Positions 52,804 to 62,183 of a DNA stretch of 64,000 nucleotides are shown in pieces; within the stretch, counting starts at the first letter, position 1; every line of letters begins with the position of its first letter. Location of the stretch: NCBI GenBank assembly GCA_965213935.1, contig CBDCAO010000012.1, positions 2,170,001-2,234,000 of the forward strand, read 5' to 3'. Under the pieces are notes generated by a model that did no database searches, was not told where the DNA came from, and saw only the letters and a program-made list of their open reading frames with translations. The stretch comes from Bin52 sp965213935. Lineage in GTDB: Bacteria > Pseudomonadota > Alphaproteobacteria > Thalassobaculales > Thalassobaculaceae. The position numbers were made by a program, and so were the translations under genes.

Positions 52804-55194
52804 TCAAATGAAATTCGCAAGTTCCTCGGCGAATACGTCGTACGCCATCGGATCGAAGAAGTCCGGATCGGTGTATTCGAGCCCATCGAAGTTGAAACTG
52901 AGCAGAGCCTCACGCAGCCTGCCGCTTGCCTGGCGTGCCATGCGCGCCGCACACCCCCTCAGTGTCTCACGCTCGGACGGGCTTGCACCATCAAGGGCTT
53001 CGCGGAAACGCTTTGAGTTCCAGTCGTCACCAGACTGGTAGCGGATCACCGCCAGATACAGCAGGAGTGGCCGGTTGCGCTCGCCCTCGTCCGCCCTGGT
53101 CAGTCGGCGCGTGATCTCGGAGCGGACCACTGGACTGACGTTATCGCACTCAAGCAGGGTATCGAAGGCGCCCAGCAGCTGATCACCGTCCAGCCGAATC
53201 AGGATCGCGGGCCAGCAGTGGCGCAGGATCGGCGCGATGTTGAGGCTCTTGTAGAGAACCCGAAGGTCACGGGCCAGCGGGGTAATCAGCCCGGCGGCCT
53301 CGCTGGCGTCGAGTCCGTCGATGACTGCCGCCTTCGCGGCCAGCATGCGGCGCAGTCCGGCCGCCATTTCCGGTAGCACGGTGCGTAGGTGGCTGTTCTC
53401 GTCCAGATCGTGGATCAACAGGACCAGCATCCTGATCTGGCCGGAAGGCGCAAGTCGCTCGATATGCGGCGCTGTAATGGCGACGGCATCTCCGCTGGAT
53501 GACACGATCTCCAGCAGAATGCGCTTCGCGGCGATAATGTCGGCGAGCCCTGATCGGTTCAGCGCCGCCGCCCGATCGATGTCCCGGTCCGCCAGTTCAA
53601 ACCGTCCGCGGTTGCGGCTCCGGTCAGAGGAGTTGAGGAATCCCGTGGCCTGCATGTCCAGTATGCGCTCGTCATACGGAGCCCGGCGCCGTGCCTCCCC
53701 CAGAGAGGTTTCGGCGCGGCGGTATGCATTGGACGAAAAATGCAGCCGGGTCAGTTCGACATGGGGTTCGGCATCCTCGGGAAACTGGGCCGCCATGCGT
53801 TCGAGCACGTTCCGCTTGCGCGCCTTCTCCTCGTTTCCCCAGCCGGGAAGGTCGATCAGGAACCGGTATCCGTCCCGGTTGTCGGGATCGGCGGCGAGGC
53901 TCGATTCCATCAGGTCGGCACAGAGCGAAAGCCCCTCATTCGGCTGGTGTCCCAGCAATTTCGACACTGTTTTCTTCATGCTGGGGGACAGGAAATAGAT
54001 CCTTCTGGAGCGACGGCCGGTTCTGGCGAGAGTATCGAACACTCTGGCCCGAACCAGGTCGTGGTCTGTCTGGAACGGGAACTCCGTCGGAAGGCGGGAA
54101 AGGAGAATTTCCGCAGGAGCAGGATTCCAGGCGATCAGCTCCGCTTGCTGAAGTGCATGGTCAACCCGTGCCAGTACACCCAGCACCCGCTTCGGCGGCA
54201 GGGTCCGCTGCGCCAGCTCGGACACAGTGTGCGGAGAAATATGTTCCTGCGCGGCGGCGATACCCGCAATCGTGATCAGATCCACCAGGGCCGGGACCGG
54301 ATCGTCAGGGCAGAGCGCCCGTGCCAGGCGGTTGGAGAGGTCGATGATGGTACGCGGGCGTCCGTTCCTCTTCAGGAGGTCGCAGAGGTCCCGGCCCAGC
54401 CTGGATATGGTGATGCTGTCCGTGCCCAGCGCCGCCTGTACCCGTGCAGATCCCTCCCGTCCGCTGCCCCGTCCACTGACGCGACGGAGTTCGGCGAGAG
54501 TATCGGCAAGGACGAAGTCGTCGGGAAGCTCGTCGAGAAACCCGGCCAGCGCCCTGTTGTCACCCTCGCTGTATGAACTCATCGCGCCGCAGAACAGGCT
54601 CCAGGCGCGGTAGGGAGACTGCGGCGGCAGGCGACGCAGCTTCTCGGTGCAGGAGTGCCAGTCACCACGATCCATGGCCTCGACACTGCCGATGACATCG
54701 TCTGCGTCCCGCTTCAGTGCAGTATTCTCGTCGAGCGCAGCGAGCGCATCCCAGCACCGGTGGATCACCAGTTGATCGGCCAGACAGCGTTCGATATCGC
54801 TATTCGACGCCCCCGACTGTCCTGACGCCGCATACGCAGCGATCGCGTCGCTTCCCTCAAGGTGTTTCAGATAAAGGTGCAGATCCTCCTCGCCCAGATG
54901 GTCGGCACGAACGGCCCCGTGGTGTTCCGCCGCCCGTGAGCGCATGAGTGTCGCTTCCCTTTTCTGACCCTGCCGGTCGAATTCCCGCGCCCTGCGAGTG
55001 AACGCGCAAAATCGCAGCAAGGCGCTGTCGAGACTTTCGTTCTTGCCGGCCGGAAGCCGTTTCAATACAGCAAGGGTGGCCCGTGCATCGTTGCGGTGAA
55101 AGAGCCGTCGCGCTTCCCGAATGACATCGGCGTCGGTCTTCAGTACCGGGGTCTTTTTCCGGTTCTTTCCGCGATTTTTGTTTCGTGCTGCCAT
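52804..55194 (-). CDS. large helical-repeat protein, first gene of the Hsp70 operon
   Basis: This is a 796-residue protein. A very basic N-terminus (MAARNKNRGKNRKKTP) is followed by degenerate TPR/HEAT-like helices through to the end. Examples are ARRLFHRNDARATLAVLKRL, EPHVELTRLHFSSNAYRRAE, and RERLRGCAARMA-type segments. No catalytic motif is recognised. It begins the operon and ends 144 bases before the J-like gene. It is probably the client-recognition or scaffold subunit, and the basic tail could bind nucleic acid or ribosomes (inference). Confidence 0.75.
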   Translation of the reverse strand: MAARNKNRGKNRKKTPVLKTDADVIREARRLFHRNDARATLAVLKRLPAGKNESLDSALLRFCAFTRRAREFDRQGQKREATLMRSRAAEHHGAVRADHLGEEDLHLYLKHLEGSDAIAAYAASGQSGASNSDIERCLADQLVIHRCWDALAALDENTALKRDADDVIGSVEAMDRGDWHSCTEKLRRLPPQSPYRAWSLFCGAMSSYSEGDNRALAGFLDELPDDFVLADTLAELRRVSGRGSGREGSARVQAALGTDSITISRLGRDLCDLLKRNGRPRTIIDLSNRLARALCPDDPVPALVDLITIAGIAAAQEHISPHTVSELAQRTLPPKRVLGVLARVDHALQQAELIAWNPAPAEILLSRLPTEFPFQTDHDLVRARVFDTLARTGRRSRRIYFLSPSMKKTVSKLLGHQPNEGLSLCADLMESSLAADPDNRDGYRFLIDLPGWGNEEKARKRNVLERMAAQFPEDAEPHVELTRLHFSSNAYRRAETSLGEARRRAPYDERILDMQATGFLNSSDRSRNRGRFELADRDIDRAAALNRSGLADIIAAKRILLEIVSSSGDAVAITAPHIERLAPSGQIRMLVLLIHDLDENSHLRTVLPEMAAGLRRMLAAKAAVIDGLDASEAAGLITPLARDLRVLYKSLNIAPILRHCWPAILIRLDGDQLLGAFDTLLECDNVSPVVRSEITRRLTRADEGERNRPLLLYLAVIRYQSGDDWNSKRFREALDGASPSERETLRGCAARMARQASGRLREALLSFNFDGLEYTDPDFFDPMAYDVFAEELANFI

Positions 55195-55735
55195 TTTCCG
55201 GGCCGCATGATTTCAGTACGTTCGGTGCACCTGAGCCACAGGGCACCCGCCCGCGCCATGCTACAAAATTCGAAAGGCGGCGCAATGACGCATTATCGTC
55301 AACCGGGCCCATCGATCGTACCCGCTCCTGTGGGGACGGGGTTCGGCGCGCTGAGGACGACGGGCCGGACATCGCGTCACCAACCTGACGACTGAAGGGT
55401 CAGTGTATCTGCGAGATACGCATTTCACAAGCCCCTGAAATCTTTCATCTTCCGAGCTTCTTGCAAGATTGCGAGCTCAGATTGATGGGAGACACGCTGA
55501 CCGGTCTTCATGGAGGTGGTTGGCGGCGATTTTTTGTCCCTGGCCGCTCATCCGGCGGAACCGGATCTGGCGGATGTGGTCCGATTCAGCGGAATCCGGG
55601 CGAGGGTAACCGCTGCTTGTGCGGGAAGCGGCCGGGACCGGTTTTCAGACGGGAAGGTCAGAGCATGCCTATCCGCTTGTCACATGCACCACCAAAGAAA
55701 TTTGGGGTCCGAGTGAGCAGCATGGATCGTGAGCC
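55195..55735. other. 541-base intergenic region upstream of the Hsp70 operon
   Basis: It should contain the operon promoter on the minus strand, but no clear -35/-10 or CIRCE/sigma32-like element was found. The right part adjoins the IS1595 remnant and may be its decayed end. Confidence 0.35.
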
Positions 55736-56290
55736 ATGGATGTTCTCGACCGCATCGGCCTGCACTTCCCTCAGTCCCTCCCCGAGTTCCAACGGCTCTT
55801 TCCCGATGACACCACCTGCACCGCCTCCCTGGAAAGAACTCGCTGGGGCGATGGAGTCGCCTGCCCGCGCTGCAGCGTCGTGGGCGAGCCTTTCCGCATC
55901 GCCACGCGGCCGGGCGTGCTGAGCTGTCACCGCGCTTGCCGCCGCCAGACGGGATTGACACCGTCGGCACGGTCATGGAGCGCAGCCACACGCCCGTGAG
56001 CACGTGGTTCTGGGCCTCTCCTGTCTGGTCGCCAGTCAGACGAAGGGCATGTCCGCGGTGCAGTTTCAGCGGCAGCTTGGTCTGAGCCGGTACGAGACCG
56101 CTTTCGGCATCCTGCACAAGCTCCGCGCCGGCATGGTGCGGTCCGATCGGGACCGAATCGGTACGAGAGAAGGAGAGCATGTCGAGGTCGACGACTCCTG
56201 TGTCGGAGGCCGGACACGCGCGGACACGCGGTGAAGGCCGCGGCGTTCATCACAAGATGCTCGTGGCTGCCGCCATCGAAACAGGTATGG
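55736..56290 (+). pseudogene. IS1595-family transposase remnant with frameshifts
   Basis: One frame has FPQSLPEFQRLFPDD, then TRWGDGVACPRCS and CHRACRRQTGLT, the zinc-ribbon N-terminus. The next pieces, STWFWAS and then KGMSAVQFQRQLGLSRYETA and HVEVDDSCVGGRTR, are in other frames. GRGVHHKMLVAAAIET closes the homology at about 56290. At least two frameshifts and a missing C-terminus make it inactive. Confidence 0.75.
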
Positions 56291-56535
56291 ATCGATGAAA
56301 GCCCTGCAATACAGGCACTCCATGGCGCGTGCTCCGGGCCGGCAGCAGCGTGGAACCTTCGCAGGCCTTGCCCTGTGCAGCCTGGCATGCGGAGGAGCCT
56401 GTCAGTGATGACGCGTTGCGTCGGGCAAGTCGTCCAACAGCAGGTGGTCTGCCACTTGCGGTGATGGTTCCCGAACCATGCGTGCTCACTCTCGTCGCGC
56501 CAGTGCCGGCAAGCCGGAGTGCGCGGCCCCAGGCG

Positions 56536-57519
56536 TCATCCATCGTTCAGGTGACAGGCCGCATGTCGGCCGGATGCGATTTGGCGCAGGACGGGCGCCT
56601 CGTGTCGGCAGCGAGGCATGGCATGGGGACAACGGGGATGGAAATGACACCCGCCCGGCGGGTCGAGCGGCGAGGGAATCTCGCCCTTGACCGGTTCGTA
56701 GACCCGCCGACGGGCGTCGAGCTTGGGCGCGCCGGCCAGCAGGGCACGGGTGTAGGGATGGTTGGGGGTGTCGAACAGCTCCCCGCTCGGAGCCGATTCG
56801 ACCACCCGGCCCAGGTACATGATGACCACCCGGTCGGAGATGTGCTCGACCACACTCAGGTCATGACTGATGAACAGGTAGGTCAGGTCGAGGTCGCGGC
56901 GCAGGTCCATGAACAGGTTCAGGACCTGGGCCTGGATCGAGACGTCGAGTGCGGCGACCGCCTCGTCGCAGACCAGGAATTCCGGCTGGACTGCAAGCGC
57001 CCGCGCGATGCCGATGCGCTGGCGCTGGCCGCCGGAAAACTGGTGCGGGTAGCGTCGCTTGAAGGCCGGATCGAGACCGACCCGCCTCATGGTGGCGTCG
57101 ACGTAGCCGTCGCGCTCCTCCTTCGCGACGATTCCGTGCAGCAGCGGTGCCTCGCCGATGATGTTCTCGACCCGCATGCGCGGATTCAGCGAGGCGAACG
57201 GGTCCTGGAAGATCATCTGTACCTGGAGTGCGGCCTCGCGGGCCTGCGCACCCTGCAGTGTCGCCAGATCCCGGCCCCGGTAGAGGATCGTTCCTTCCGT
57301 CGGCTCCATGATCCCGGCGACGATGCGCCCGAAGGTCGACTTGCCGCAGCCGGATTCGCCGACCAGGCCCACTACTTCGCCGCGCTCCACGGTGATCGAC
57401 ACACCGTCGAGCGCATGGACCGTCTCTTCGCGTACCGAGGCGCCGAGGCGCCCGGCAATCCGGGCCGCAAGGTCGAGTGACTTCACGAACCGCTTGCTGA
57501 TTGACCGGGCCTCGATCAT
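56536..57519 (-). CDS. peptide ABC transporter ATP-binding protein (DppF/OppF)
   Basis: This is a 327-residue ATPase. Walker A is GESGCGKSTFGR, then FQDPFASLNPRMRV, signature FSGGQRQRIGIARAL, and Walker B LVCDEAVAALDVSIQ. Its Asp-Glu-Ala replaces the usual DEP. A C-terminal CHFHPRCPHAMPRC Cys cluster is diagnostic for oligopeptide ATPases. ATG 57519 overlaps the DppD-like stop. It is the last gene of the peptide importer operon. Confidence 0.9.
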   Translation of the reverse strand: MIEARSISKRFVKSLDLAARIAGRLGASVREETVHALDGVSITVERGEVVGLVGESGCGKSTFGRIVAGIMEPTEGTILYRGRDLATLQGAQAREAALQVQMIFQDPFASLNPRMRVENIIGEAPLLHGIVAKEERDGYVDATMRRVGLDPAFKRRYPHQFSGGQRQRIGIARALAVQPEFLVCDEAVAALDVSIQAQVLNLFMDLRRDLDLTYLFISHDLSVVEHISDRVVIMYLGRVVESAPSGELFDTPNHPYTRALLAGAPKLDARRRVYEPVKGEIPSPLDPPGGCHFHPRCPHAMPRCRHEAPVLRQIASGRHAACHLNDG

Positions 57520-58499
57520 TGCGCGACATCCAGAACCGGGTGGTGACATCGCAGCACCCGCCCGGGCAGCGGATGCGACGGCTCCGGCTCGGCCAGGCAG
57601 GCGTCGTCGGCAACGGAGCATCTCTCCCGGAACGCGCATCCCGGCGCCAGGTTCAGCAGCGAGGGTGTCATGCCGGGAATCTGGAACAGCCTGTCGCCGC
57701 GGGTGTTGCGGCTCGGGACCGAGCCGATCAGGCCACGGGTATAGGGATGCGCCGGCTGGTCGATGATGTCGGCGGTTGTCCCCTGCTCGACGATGCGCCC
57801 GGCATACATTACCGAGATCCGGTCGGCGATACCGGCTACCACGGCGAGATCGTGTGTGATCCAGATCATCGACGCACCGGTCTCCCGGCACAGTTTCTGC
57901 GCCTCGTACAGGATCTGTCCCTGGATGGTCACGTCGAGCGCCGTGGTCGGCTCGTCGGCGATGATCAGGCTGGGCCTGTTGAGCAGCGCGATGGCGATCG
58001 CCACCCGCTGGCGCATTCCGCCGGAGAACTGGTGTGGATAGGCGCGCAGGCGTTCGTCCGGTGACGCAATACCGACCTGGCCCAGCGCGTCACGCGCCGC
58101 CTCCCGGGCCTGGGCGGCCGGGACCGTATTGTGGGCCAGCACCGCCTCGACCATCTGGGTCTCGATGCGCAGGACCGGGTTGAGCGTCATCATCGGATCC
58201 TGGAAGATCATCGCGATGCGGTTGCCGCGCAGCGAGCGCATCTGCTCGTCATCGAGCCCGGCCAGGTCGCGGCCGTCGTGGATGATGCGGCCCTCGACCA
58301 CTCGGCCCGGCGGATCCACCAGGCCGATGATCGAGAACCCGGTCACGGACTTGCCGGACCCGGACTCGCCGACCAGGCCCATGATCTCGCCCTTGCCCAC
58401 CTCGAAGCTGACGCCGTCGACCGCCTTGACCACCCCGGCCCTGGTGAAGAAATGCGTCTTCAGCCCCTCGACAGCGAGCGTGGTTTCGTTACCCGCCAC
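57516..58499 (-). CDS. peptide ABC transporter ATP-binding protein (DppD/OppD)
   Basis: This is a 327-residue ATPase. Walker A is GESGSGKSVTGF, then MIFQDPMMTLNPVLRI, signature FSGGMRQRVAIAIAL, Walker B LIIADEPTTALDVTIQ and switch ITHDLAVVAG. The C-terminal CAFRERCS...C cluster is typical. It starts four bases after the DppC-like stop and overlaps the DppF-like start. It powers import with the DppF-like subunit. Confidence 0.92.
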   Translation of the reverse strand: MAGNETTLAVEGLKTHFFTRAGVVKAVDGVSFEVGKGEIMGLVGESGSGKSVTGFSIIGLVDPPGRVVEGRIIHDGRDLAGLDDEQMRSLRGNRIAMIFQDPMMTLNPVLRIETQMVEAVLAHNTVPAAQAREAARDALGQVGIASPDERLRAYPHQFSGGMRQRVAIAIALLNRPSLIIADEPTTALDVTIQGQILYEAQKLCRETGASMIWITHDLAVVAGIADRISVMYAGRIVEQGTTADIIDQPAHPYTRGLIGSVPSRNTRGDRLFQIPGMTPSLLNLAPGCAFRERCSVADDACLAEPEPSHPLPGRVLRCHHPVLDVAQ

Positions 58500-58503
58500 A
58501 GGG

Positions 58504-59445
58504 CTACTTCTGCAGCCTCGGGTTCAGGACGTCGCGCAGCTGGTCGCCAACGAGGTTGATCGAGACGATGGTGATGAGCAGTGCGACACCGGGATAGACG
58601 CTGATCCAGTACTTCATGCTCAGCATGTACTCGAAACCGTTGGCAATGAGCAGGCCGAGCGAGGGCTCGGTGATCGGCAGGCCGATGCCGAGGAAGCTCA
58701 GCGTCGCCTCCAGTGCGATCGCGTGCGCGGTCTGGACCGTCACCACCACGATCAGCGGTGGCAGGCAGTTCGGCAGCAGGTGACGGAACAGGATGCGGCG
58801 GTGGCCGAGCGCAAGACAGGTCGCGGCATCGATGTACTCCCTGGAGCGTTCGACCAGCGCACTGGCACGCACCGTGCGCGCATAGTAGGCCCACTGCACG
58901 GTAATCAGCGCGATCAGGATCTTGTCGACCCCCTTGCCGAGCACCGCCAGCAGGACCAGGGCAACCAGGATCGAGGGGAAGCTCAGCTGGATGTCGACGA
59001 TCCGCATGATCACGGTATCGACGCGCCCGCCGAAATACGCTGCCGCAAGCCCGACGACGCTGCCGATGGCCATGGCGATGATCCCGCTCATCACGCCCAC
59101 GCCAAGGCTGATGCGCAGCCCGTAGAAGATCGCGCTCAGCAGGTCGCGCCCGGCACCATCCGTGCCCAGCACGAACACCCGGCCGTCGAACGCGGTGCTG
59201 CCTGGTGGCATGTGGGAATCGAGCACGCTGACCTGCGCGAGGTCGTAGGGGTCGGTGGGAGAGATCCAGGGCGCGAACAGGGCGATGAAGGCGATAACCG
59301 CGAACACCGCGAGTGCCACGGTCGCAATGCGGCTTTCCAGGAAGTCGGAGACAAAGCGGCGAAACGGCGTCTCGACGCTGACGTCTTCGGGGCGCGGTGC
59401 GGCCTCGAGACCGGTCCCGGGCCGCTGTTCCGCCTGGACGGTCAT
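58504..59445 (-). CDS. peptide ABC transporter permease (DppC/OppC)
   Basis: This is a 313-residue permease with about six helices. LVALVLLAVLGKGVDKILIALI and the EAA loop YARTVRASALVERSREYIDAAT are typical of DppC. The soluble N-terminal arm includes PTDPYDLAQVSV and VLGTDGAGRDLLSAIFYG, the hallmark GTDxxGRD. It overlaps the DppB-like stop by four bases. Confidence 0.92.
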   Translation of the reverse strand: MTVQAEQRPGTGLEAAPRPEDVSVETPFRRFVSDFLESRIATVALAVFAVIAFIALFAPWISPTDPYDLAQVSVLDSHMPPGSTAFDGRVFVLGTDGAGRDLLSAIFYGLRISLGVGVMSGIIAMAIGSVVGLAAAYFGGRVDTVIMRIVDIQLSFPSILVALVLLAVLGKGVDKILIALITVQWAYYARTVRASALVERSREYIDAATCLALGHRRILFRHLLPNCLPPLIVVVTVQTAHAIALEATLSFLGIGLPITEPSLGLLIANGFEYMLSMKYWISVYPGVALLITIVSINLVGDQLRDVLNPRLQK

Positions 59446-60419
59446 GCCCGGGTATCCTGAAGGCGGACCCGGGGGTCCAGGATCGAGTAGACGATGTCGA
59501 CCACGAGGTTGATGATCACGAACATCAGCACCACGATCATCAGGTAGGCGACCACCACCGGCCGGTCGAGTTCATGCAGCGAGTCGATGATGAGCTTGCC
59601 CATGCCGGGCCAGGCGAAGACCGATTCGGTTACCACCGAAAAAGCGACCAGCCCGCCGAACTCGAGACCGAGAACCGTGACCACCGGGATCATGATGTTC
59701 TTCAGCAGGTGGACCAGTACCACCCGGGTCTCGCTCAGGCCCTTGGCGCGGGCGAACTTGATGTAGTCCTGGTGAATGACCTCGCGGGTGCCGGCACGCG
59801 CCAGCCTGATGACGAGCGAGAGCTTGAACAGCGACAGGTTGATCGCCGGAAGCAGCAGGTGCGACAACCCGTCCCGGGTGAGGAAACTGACCTCTACTCC
59901 GAGCACGGGCACGGTGTCGCCGCGCCCCGTGGACGGCAACCACCCGAGCACCACCGCGAACAGCATGATCATCATGATGCCGACCCAGAAACTCGGCAGG
60001 CTGAAGCCCAGGATCGAGCCGGCCATGATGGTTCGCGACCACCCCGCGTCGGGACGCAGTCCTGCCAGTACGCCGAGCGGAATGCCGAGCACCACGGCAA
60101 GCAGCAGTGCCGCGATCGCGAGTTCGAAGGTCGCCGGCATGCGCTCGATGATCAGCTGCAATGCCGGCTGGCCGAAGATGAAGGAATCGCCGAGGTCTCC
60201 CTGGAGCGCGTTGACCACGAAGTAGCCGTACTGCTCGTGCAGCGGCCGGTCGAGCCCCAGGTCCCGGATCACCCGTTCGATCTCCGCCTGATCGGCTTCC
60301 GGGTTGATCAGCATGTCGACCGGATCACCGACGACGTTGACGCCGACAAACACCAGCAGGGACATCACCGCAACGACAATGGCACTCTGCAGCAGTCGGC
60401 GGATAATGAAGACAGTCAT
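59442..60419 (-). CDS. peptide ABC transporter permease (DppB/OppB)
   Basis: This is a 325-residue permease. The family N-terminus FIIRRLLQSAIVVAVMSLLVF and the EAA-like loop RAGTREVIHQDYIKFARAKG are clear, as are GLEFGGLVAFSVVTESVFAWPG and GKLIIDSLHELDRPVV. It starts 54 bases after the binding-protein gene in transcription order and is the first permease of the operon. Confidence 0.92.
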   Translation of the reverse strand: MTVFIIRRLLQSAIVVAVMSLLVFVGVNVVGDPVDMLINPEADQAEIERVIRDLGLDRPLHEQYGYFVVNALQGDLGDSFIFGQPALQLIIERMPATFELAIAALLLAVVLGIPLGVLAGLRPDAGWSRTIMAGSILGFSLPSFWVGIMMIMLFAVVLGWLPSTGRGDTVPVLGVEVSFLTRDGLSHLLLPAINLSLFKLSLVIRLARAGTREVIHQDYIKFARAKGLSETRVVLVHLLKNIMIPVVTVLGLEFGGLVAFSVVTESVFAWPGMGKLIIDSLHELDRPVVVAYLMIVVLMFVIINLVVDIVYSILDPRVRLQDTRA

Positions 60420-60473
60420 CGGATCACCGGGTCCGGCCAGGGGCGGGCGGCAGGACCGCCCGCCCGTTGACCA

Positions 60474-62063
60474 CTACCTGTCGGATGTCACACCCATGGC
60501 AATGGTGCGTTCATCCGCCCGGGCCGTGTAGGACAGTCCCGTGCGCCCGGCCCAGGTGTTGACCTGGTAGTGGGTCGGGATGATGCCCTGGTTGCGGCCG
60601 ATGGCAAGCTCCGTGGCCTTCTGCAGCAGCCCCAGCCGGGCCGTGTCGTCCACTGTGGCAAGCGCATCCTCGATCAGCGTGTCGATCTCGGCATCCGAGT
60701 GGCGACCGCGGTTGGAGGCGCCGAAGCCCCGGTCCTTGTCATAGGTGTGGAGCAGCGAGCGCAGCGGCGAGGAGGACTCGCCGGTCCCGGAGCCCCAGCC
60801 GACCAGGATGAAGCTGAACTCCGGCGAGTCGTCGGCCCCGCCGCGGCTTGCGCGCCGGAAGTACACCGCCTTGGGCATGGTCTCGACCGCCGTGCGGATG
60901 CCGATGCGGGTCAGCATCTGGGCCACCGCCTCGCAGATCTTGGCATCGTTGATGTAGCGGTCATTGGGACCATGGATCGTGAGCTCGAACCCGTCCGGAT
61001 GGCCGGCCTCCGCCAGGAGCGCCTTGGCGCCTTCAGGATCGTAGGGCTCGGGCGACAGGTTGGGCGTGACGCCGAAGAACCCCTCCGGCAGCAGCTGCCC
61101 GGCCTTGATGGCGACGCCTTCCATCACCCGGTCGACGATGGCGTCACGGTCGATGGCCTTGGAAATCGCCTTGCGCACCCGCACGTCAAGCAGTGGATTC
61201 CTGATTTCGCCGCCGCCGTTTGCCTTCACGAACGGGGAATCCTCGCGGAACTGGTCCATGTGCAGGTAGATCACGCGGCTCGAGACACCCTGGCTCAGCT
61301 GGACCCCCTCCTCACTCTTCAGGCGCGCGATGTCGACCGGCGGGACGTTGTCGATGAAATCGACGTCACCCGCAAGCAGGGCGGCAACCCGCGCCGGTCC
61401 GGACTTGATCGGCTTGAAGACGATACGTTCCCACTCCGGCATGGCATCGAAGTAGTCCTCGTTGCGCTCGATGACCAGGCGATCGCCCGGCACCCACTCG
61501 ACGAACCTGTAGGGACCGGTGCCGATGGCGGCCTTGCCCGAGTTGAAGTCGCCGGTGGTCACACCCTCGCCCACATCGGCGGAAATGATGGGGACCTGGG
61601 CCATGTCGACCGGCATCAGCGGATAGGGCCGCTCGGTGGTGATGTGCAGCGTGTAGTCGTCGACCTTGGTAAACGACTTTCCCTTCAGATAGGTCGCAAA
61701 GCTCGAGGGCGACTTGGGAACGTTCGGAGCACGTTCGAAGGTGAACATGACGTCGTCCGCGGTGAAGTCCGATCCGTCGTGGAACTTCACGTCCTGGCGC
61801 AGCTTGAACTCCCAGGTGGTGTCACTGATGGGCTGCCAGGATTCGGCGAGACCGGGCAGCAGGCGCAGCTTGTCGTCCTGTTCCACCAGCCGGCTGAAGT
61901 AGTGCGCCGCCATCGAGTTGTTCGGACCGAGATTGTGATAGTGCGGATCGATCGAGGACGGCTCGGCCTTGAGCCCGACGGTCAGCGTGCCGTCCTCTCC
62001 CCAGGCTGGCGCCGCCATCATTCCGGCGATCGCGCAGCCGATCAGAAACCTGTGAAATTGCAT
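60474..62063 (-). CDS. peptide ABC transporter substrate-binding protein (DppA/OppA, SBP family 5)
   Basis: This is a 529-residue periplasmic protein. The signal peptide is MQFHRFLIGCAIAGMMAAPAW with cleavage before GEDGTL. The SBP_bac_5 pattern is clear: SSIDPHYHNLGPNNSMAAHY, SWQPISDTTWEFKLRQDVKF, FTADDVMFTFER and DVRVRKAISKAIDRDAIV. ATG 62063 is chosen; the longer frame adds seven residues. It captures peptides or similar ligands for the DppBCDF-like importer. Being next to an M81 peptidase suggests a peptide diet. Confidence 0.92.
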   Translation of the reverse strand: MQFHRFLIGCAIAGMMAAPAWGEDGTLTVGLKAEPSSIDPHYHNLGPNNSMAAHYFSRLVEQDDKLRLLPGLAESWQPISDTTWEFKLRQDVKFHDGSDFTADDVMFTFERAPNVPKSPSSFATYLKGKSFTKVDDYTLHITTERPYPLMPVDMAQVPIISADVGEGVTTGDFNSGKAAIGTGPYRFVEWVPGDRLVIERNEDYFDAMPEWERIVFKPIKSGPARVAALLAGDVDFIDNVPPVDIARLKSEEGVQLSQGVSSRVIYLHMDQFREDSPFVKANGGGEIRNPLLDVRVRKAISKAIDRDAIVDRVMEGVAIKAGQLLPEGFFGVTPNLSPEPYDPEGAKALLAEAGHPDGFELTIHGPNDRYINDAKICEAVAQMLTRIGIRTAVETMPKAVYFRRASRGGADDSPEFSFILVGWGSGTGESSSPLRSLLHTYDKDRGFGASNRGRHSDAEIDTLIEDALATVDDTARLGLLQKATELAIGRNQGIIPTHYQVNTWAGRTGLSYTARADERTIAMGVTSDR

Positions 62064-62183
62064 CGATAGACCTTCCTGCTGCAATGAAATCCGGGGCAGT
62101 CCGCATGGACCGCGTCCGGCACGATACGGTGTTGCAACAGGTGCTGCAATCGCCGGCGGTCGCGTGGTGGTGCGCCCGGCGGG

